NCBI GenBank assembly: GCA_022539475.1
Contig: VCMS01000031.1
Span: 1 to 64,000 of the forward strand
Length of the DNA stretch: 64,000 bases
From: Gracilaria domingensis
Lineage: Eukaryota; Rhodophyta; Florideophyceae; Gracilariales; Gracilariaceae
Reading direction: 5' to 3'
Part shown: positions 61,001-64,000 of the stretch, piece after piece
How positions within the stretch are numbered: the stretch's first letter is position 1
How the letters are laid out: each line of letters starts with the position of its first letter
The notes under the pieces: generated by a model
Told to the model about the DNA's origin: nothing
Database searches by the model: none
Seen by the model: the letters and a program-made list of their open reading frames with translations, nothing else
Position numbers and translations under genes: made by a program

Positions 61001-61046
61001 TGGCTTGCTGCGAAGGAGTCTTGGTGGTATGCGAGTCGGGGAACAT
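55083..61046 (-). CDS. pol: Pol polyprotein of the fourth gypsy element with duplicated extra modules
   Basis: 1987 residues. Basic N-terminus; protease with LDSGA at 120-124; an acidic linker of about 500 residues holding two copies of an unknown 76-residue module (about 378-453 and 601-676; shared pattern V-LL, D-(Y/F)-L, RV-x2-RYP, P-(Y/F)-G-x2-G). RT has FCVDYRALN and YLDD at 962-965. RNase H starts at 1110 (TDASSFALGAVLAQ). Integrase has a His/Cys domain ending C1354/C1357 and core residues in SIDFAG, SDNATS and NGRAER. Beyond integrase, two copies of a second unknown module (about 1687-1815 and 1845-1972; WLSP, W-N-x2-H, GHL, RIE, Pro-rich end) close the protein. Length is far above the usual 1000-1300 residues for gypsy Pol. 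Confidence 0.9.
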   Translation of the reverse strand: MFPDSHTTKTPSQQAKNLPKKSPKTRKGAGKKSKGKSRRVKIEEHVGKYNIYEELARAPSGITFGQLVRGDADEAKKDIRRILSGGFSSRRVSYAHTHSLPQTLKVVNVTVYGTSSQALLDSGAIPNLMSIALCNRLSLEMKPSSRRIVVADGTKSLVRGSLHDVPLEFGSLRVPLDFLVVEKPPFNVIVGCPALESLQACLDLGTQQVSMQFDGASVVLPLDYHRPSVVFDEENEHTDSEDFTSASESFFSESSESDYEGYAITFSKDKVDTSVYALNTMNEEQDSLQPLEEESANELENIDATSLGQESPSPADPQDLEEGIRQLRVNDVEPEPAITTPHAPGEANREFENDEESEESADDNDSEGSPSDGGHERDLVVPVRDDVVLLRAEDVRRQPDYLIFRVYRRYPQPPDREQLHPHISELPYGEMGVLELDNSSEPIVRFGVGWPIPAPADEETLAVPSQSEAHEDHVMVISLDNRNDEADNQLSGLAEPNDDQRHSVYHVPNPSSFQSSTTDTSLQPPDPPLLSSDNDRGAEERNSGRDDEEDEDCVEVEAGVHEAEVEVEEEVVNNGNEDDHEEDEDGSSPEEVELSGTPLYRDPVLTIPITDEVTLLPPEEGELISDFLLVRVQIRYPVPTPAHPPHLGVHNMPFGRTGLLEEDDDGRYVIAFEEELPQEEFSTQVPPPPVRELEDQPDPSQTEPRTTGSGEGHSTSRDNEPTVACPAPEIEYSLLDPVAIDGKGRILDRRDYPPDTSHEEVILKRLSHLPSREQQELLRVLLDLGVVAWSLYDLRPADVPVVHEFSLTTQTPIHSRVRRLPPRHDEVVKKELGKMLDAGIIKPCTSAWSFPIVIATKKDGKPRFCVDYRALNRVMKADRWPLPHIEQIFDDLGGCSFFTTLDLFSGYWQIRMSPRCKEMTTFVCRQGTYQFEVMPFGLMNAPSTFQRMMDSILNKYPFVRVYLDDVVIYSKTLEDHVEHIKLVLRTIASHGLKLKISKCDFAHPKIELLGHVVDQSGVAVDVKKIEAIKAAPIPKTTTELRSFLGLAGYYRRFIKHFAKTSAVLYAGTSGNRKLVFNNEMVEAFKDLKEKLTSPPVLAFPDFDNPFRVETDASSFALGAVLAQKKSDGMFHPIQYASRTMTAAERNYAVCEQEALAVIFAFKKFRLYLLGSKPFQLITDHQALKYAFQKKDVHGRLARWLDFLAEYEFEVVYRSGDKNCAADYLSRYSTIRGHHALEVATTVSSPTCEAFSGLEPYYANIGRYLSALPVDEPNSSLRGAIKRNSKNFMVWNGQLYRRMGSGLRLLPNVNERRKLLKTFHDDVGHWDVRATRRHVIDRFWWPNIHSDVTTYVKSCDGCQFMGSFLAYRAGQRAPLTDIFHTFSIDFAGPLRVTRNGNRFLLIGVEHLTGWPIAVATRTSTAVDVVNFIRREIVTPFGYPRTIVSDNATSFLASSVQAYLMRHDITLKPVLAYAPMSNGRAERMVGTIKRAIAKTIHDQNSDWDEVLPEVLYGYRTRQMAEGYSPFQLMYGVRPRMHPSDPASLIATPSLDHREVELQASTLGRATRVLQQPRRQDDERRGHRFAVGDQVLVMRGEALNPSVKWPSFKSRFYGPCHVVRANHPRYILVSPHRRMSRRGIHARRLRPYRPRPRHMIPRTVRYERNNQPEAACPVVVQEGTNPTRPPADYLRIIVAGWRLSEWLSPVSTSTNDLQKVAWNLLHVYLGTFKRHGPYITEGLLTKLVSLTGRVNPFIIPLVGQQFVFYYYHFAVARYGHLTPQRTYGVEVSSFLQRIEAGEAFEIDLAYDQDRGDVPPPLQIEETTPVTPALLAMPIIVDYEVYNQDVNYLEMEIGGRTLENWLSPLECEDWEKHCIVWNGFHLCLSIHLVYGQYFTQYAHVMLGRLARRLHLQMNRLGADRTIFFLYHYVIGKYGHLPAAATHEEQVEDYIRRIENHEEFLVDFEPDSEYPEPPHPFRYTTEEISRDGPLEH

Positions 61047-61152
61047 TACGGGAGAAATTCCCGAGAGAGGACCAGTTCGAGGTTGCTTGGGCAGAGGCTC
61101 CCCATCTGCGTCCCTTTTCGCGGTTGCAACGGGGTCTTCATCATCTGAAGGG

Positions 61153-62130
61153 TCAGCAATGACAACTGAGACTTGGTTCTCGTCTGTCTTCTGAGAAGCT
61201 CGTTTCTCTTTGAGTAACTTCCATTTCTGATTCAGACTTCACATCTTCGAATGACACTTTTCGCACAGTATCATCATTATTCCTTCTCCAGCACATAGTT
61301 GCAGAGTGACCTAACTTGCCACAAACACTACATCGTGTGCCTCGATGCGGGTTAAGCTCACATCGTGCTGCGAAGTGACCAGGTTGGCTACAATACGAAC
61401 AAACTTTTTCCGTATCCTGACGTCCAATGGTTGTCGCAGCGCTCTGAGTCTTCTTCACTAGGAGGTGCAACTGTGCCATCTGGTCAGCCAACTGATCCAC
61501 TTTCGACTCCAGCGGACTTGGACGAGCGGGCTCCTTAGCACGTTGAAGAATGTGCTTTGCCGGTGGGAAAGCGTTAAGGGTACCATACGACCCGAGAGCT
61601 TTCTTTCCGCCAACAAAGTCCTTAACGAGGGCCTTCAAGGATTCATAGTCATCTGCTCCACGGAATATGACAAACTGCGCAAGATCTGCAAACTCCATGA
61701 CAGCGTTTCGTAGTAACCCGAACTTAGCTTTCGAGTTAAAACCAGCCTGATCGAAGAAAGAGTCCATCTTCTTCAGGGACCCTAGCAGATCGACATAATC
61801 TAAACGCGCCGAAACTGCCCGACGAATCCTCTCCGCCGGTTCCTCGATTGCACCGAAACGTTCGATCAAAGCAAGCTTCACATTCTGATAGTCCTTTGCT
61901 TCAATCGAAAGAGAGCCATCAACAGCATAGTTGTCATAGTAGAAGTCAAACGCTTCCCCCTCAAGATAGCCGAGCAACTTCATAGCTCGAACACTATCCT
62001 CTTCGTTGGGGGTAGCGACATTCTCAAAGTAAAACAGAAACTTCCTTACGTCGACGGCAGAACCATCGAAGGAAATCACACCAGACTCAGGAGAACCAGG
62101 CCCTCCTCGAGAGTACCATGTGGACGCCAT
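61153..62130 (-). CDS. gag: gag of the fourth gypsy element
   Basis: 325 residues from the ATG at 62130, whose first four codons (MAST) are the last 12 bases of the 5' LTR. The frame is also open further into the LTR, to an in-frame start at 62205. Gag core motifs follow (VISFDGSAVDVRKFLFYFEN, KLLGYLEGEAFDFYYDNYAV). Two CCHC zinc knuckles lie near the C-terminus: CSYCSQPGHFAARC and CSVCGKLGHSATMC, both C-x2-C-x4-H-x4-C, for RNA packaging. Confidence 0.88.
   Translation of the reverse strand: MASTWYSRGGPGSPESGVISFDGSAVDVRKFLFYFENVATPNEEDSVRAMKLLGYLEGEAFDFYYDNYAVDGSLSIEAKDYQNVKLALIERFGAIEEPAERIRRAVSARLDYVDLLGSLKKMDSFFDQAGFNSKAKFGLLRNAVMEFADLAQFVIFRGADDYESLKALVKDFVGGKKALGSYGTLNAFPPAKHILQRAKEPARPSPLESKVDQLADQMAQLHLLVKKTQSAATTIGRQDTEKVCSYCSQPGHFAARCELNPHRGTRCSVCGKLGHSATMCWRRNNDDTVRKVSFEDVKSESEMEVTQRETSFSEDRREPSLSCHC
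62106..62118 (-). other. candidate primer-binding site of the fourth element, with a second copy in the LTR
   Basis: Minus-strand TGGTACTCTCGAG directly follows the LTR end. The same 13-mer recurs inside the LTR at 62187-62199 (and 53675-53687), 81 bp upstream. It overlaps the gag reading frame. Confidence 0.6.
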
Positions 62131-63539
62131 TTTTGGGGGAAACAGCGCGGGTGGTGACAAACCCAAGGAGAGCGACACAATAAATGCTCGAGAGTACCAG
62201 CCCAAAGGGCGACAAATTCACGTAGCTCAGATGCCTGCAGGAGCAGACAAGATAACCCCAAGATAGATGGAAACTCTCCGCTGACAGGAAGCGGGGAGAG
62301 TAATTAAACGAGAGTGTGCTTCGGCGTTCGATGCCGAATGCCAACACAACAACAGAAAGCAGGGCCAATAGACCAAGACGCACAAGAGCGGTCGGCGGGA
62401 CAATAGTGTGGTAGGACTAAAGCGATAGAGTCTGTCGTCGATGCCACCACGAACCTAACAACCAGGCGAGGTAGCGACAGAAAGAAAACCAGCGCAATGC
62501 GTAACACTGCCAACGTCCGTCTGGGAGAACGGAGACGTAGTGATGGGTGATGGTCGCAATGTGCGAACGAGCCCCATGGAGGGCAGCACAAGGCGACTGG
62601 CTAGGGAACGGCGGGAGACCGGGCCGCCGGGAATAAGGAAATGTAGGGGGAAAGGCTGGTGGCAGGGAGGCGCAGACTGCGCTAAGGGAAGATGATTGCC
62701 AAAGGAAGGAAGGTTGGCGACGACGGAAGGGGAGGAAGAAAGGCGAGAGAGGCAAGGATGGGGGAAGTCGTCGAGAGGGGAAGTGGTCTGCCCGAACCGA
62801 GTTGCTTTTTGAGCGCTCGGGTTCGGGGGTTTATATCTACAATCGCAATGCTTTGTGTATCTTAAGTTGCATGCTGAACATCGGCTTCCACCAAATACCC
62901 TAGTCTGCTCACCATATCCATAGTAGGTAGTGATGTCGACATACGGTTCTTCGTTATGTAGATCGGTGGTTGGCGGTTGGTGATCTGGTGCTTCAGTCAT
63001 GTAGGGGGGTGTCTTGGGCATTGTCACATTGGGGTGTCAATTTGTTCGTACGTGTGGCGTCGCGCCGGCGCGGCGCGGCACGCGCCTCGATTCTTCTGCG
63101 GCCTCGCGCGCGCGCGGTGGCGCTTCTTCTTGCGCAGCGTCGCGGCGGCGGCGGCGCTTCTTCTCGCGGCGGCGCGGCGGCGGCGGCGCTTCTCGGTGCG
63201 GCGGCGCGGCGGCGGCGACGGTTCTTAATGCGGCGGCGCGGCGACGCTTCTTAATGCGGCGGCGCGGCGGCGGCGGCGCTTCTTCTTGCGCAGCGGCGCG
63301 GCGCCGGCGCTTCCTCTTGCGGCGGCGCGGCGGCGGCGGCGCTTCTCGGTGTGGCGGCGCGCTTCCTCTTGCGGCGGCGCTTTATGGTGCGGCGGCGGGC
63401 TTCCTAATGCGGCGGCGCGGCGGCGGGCGCAGTTCAGGGGTGGAGGGTGATTTTATCTCCGGAGCAATCTCCGGAGATAAGAAAATCTTTCGGCCGTGTC
63501 CAAGGGAGTGCGGGACACTCCCTTGGAACCGCCTCCACA
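62119..63539 (-). repeat. 5' LTR of the fourth gypsy element
   Basis: 1421 bp, apparently identical to 53607-55027 (offset 8512), with the same GC-rich repeat and terminal hairpins; followed by the target duplication CCAAT. Confidence 0.95.
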
Positions 63540-63544
63540 CCAAT

Positions 63545-64000
63545 ATTAGGAATGCGGAAGATCGTGGCGCATCTGCTGAGGGAGGAGGTGGGCAACAGAA
63601 AAGTGACGTTTGCGAAGGATGTGGTAGAGCTGCAGCGATGGGCCGCAAAATTGGCGGTGCTTCCGCGGCGGGAGTGGGCGGCGTTTCTGGCAGGCAAGCG
63701 GGACGTGAAGACTAAGGGGTTGTCAGTGAAGGAAGTCGTTCGTGTGGTTTTGAGGGCGGGAGCACCGACGACGTTGGATGGGGGTGGGCCTTTGTTGGCT
63801 TCGGCGCCGACGGTTCCAGCTGCTCGGATTTCGAGAGGATGGAGTGGTGTGGCGGAATGGGCGCCTTTGCTCCGGGAGGAGGCTCTGTCTGGGTGGATGT
63901 CGCCGAGTGTAGAACAGGAAGTACGACAGGAGCTGGGAAAGTTTACGGTCTGGATTTGCTTTCCATTAGAGACGCAAGGGTCGAGCGGAGACGTGATGGC
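63545..64000 (+). pseudogene. right copy of the inverted gene pair, continuation after the gypsy insertion
   Basis: The frame resumes after the target duplication with LGMRKIVAHLLREEVGNRKV and runs open to the window edge, matching residues of the left copy from GEQNMPMLGMRKIVAHLLRD onward almost perfectly (WAAKLAVLPRREWAAFLAGK and on). The gene's 3' end is outside the window. Confidence 0.8.

Larger units (their letters stand above)
53607..63539 (-). mobile_element. whole-looking, very young Ty3/gypsy LTR retrotransposon inserted in a host gene
   Basis: 9,933 bp on the minus strand between two 1421-bp LTRs (TGTGGAGG...GTCCACA), flanked by the target duplication CCAAT (53602-53606 and 63540-63544). 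I found no difference between the LTRs where I compared them, and their internal frames translate identically, so it is extremely recent. Order on the minus strand: LTR, primer-like site, gag with two zinc knuckles, a 1987-residue protease-RT-RNase H-integrase polyprotein with extra modules, polypurine tract (55028-55040), LTR. It looks whole. No chromodomain is seen, unlike the other lineages here. Confidence 0.93.

Noticed and set aside
1-64000. CRISPR array, bacterial operon or prophage
   Set aside because: No spaced direct repeats of CRISPR type, no ribosome-binding-site pattern; all signals are eukaryotic.

Overview
This is eukaryotic nuclear DNA. The evidence is four Ty3/gypsy-type LTR retrotransposons (two lineages with integrase-linked chromodomains), Cys/His zinc-finger genes, TATA boxes, a heat-shock-element array, a tRNA-like SINE, pogo-like and hAT-like DNA transposon remains, and at least one convincing short GT-AG intron. 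Host genes are sparse, short and mostly single-exon. The mix of compact genes and LTR-element islands would suit an alga, perhaps a red alga, but that is inference; nothing seen fixes the species.

Layout. 1-6.3 kb holds host genes: a HAD phosphatase running off the left edge, a ketopantoate-reductase-like protein, a 5'-truncated ribulose-phosphate 3-epimerase, three tandem hairpin units, a coiled-coil protein and a small Cys/His protein. 6325-17198 is a whole-looking, young chromodomain gypsy element (554-bp LTRs differing at one site, target duplication TTCTA) that carries a 671-codon antisense ORF between pol and the 3' LTR. 17.2-18.4 kb has a 375-bp tandem repeat and three back-to-back hairpins. 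18793-30792 is a nest of two broken gypsy elements on the minus strand; inside it lie a SINE and a two-finger zinc-finger ORF with heat-shock elements upstream. 31-43.7 kb is mostly non-coding, with a dead pogo-like transposase, several small putative genes, a hAT-like element and several strong hairpins, including a perfect 42-nt palindrome.

43.7-46.3 kb is a very GC-rich island with two divergent lactate/malate dehydrogenase-family genes sharing one 427-bp intergenic region. One keeps canonical lactate dehydrogenase residues; the other has changed substrate-pocket residues. 46.7-49 kb holds a secreted-protein gene and short exon candidates. From 49.1 kb to the end lies a head-to-head inverted pair of unrecognised long genes. 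The right-hand copy is split by a very young gypsy element (53607-63539; 1421-bp LTRs with no difference seen; target duplication CCAAT) and resumes at 63545.

Best leads for something undescribed: the antisense ORF in the first element; the polyprotein of the last element with two kinds of duplicated unknown module, one of which also occurs in a second gypsy lineage here; the gag start codon sitting at the very end of the LTR with a duplicated primer-binding-like 13-mer; the inverted gene pair with a gene-conversion-like tract; and the structured hairpin arrays.
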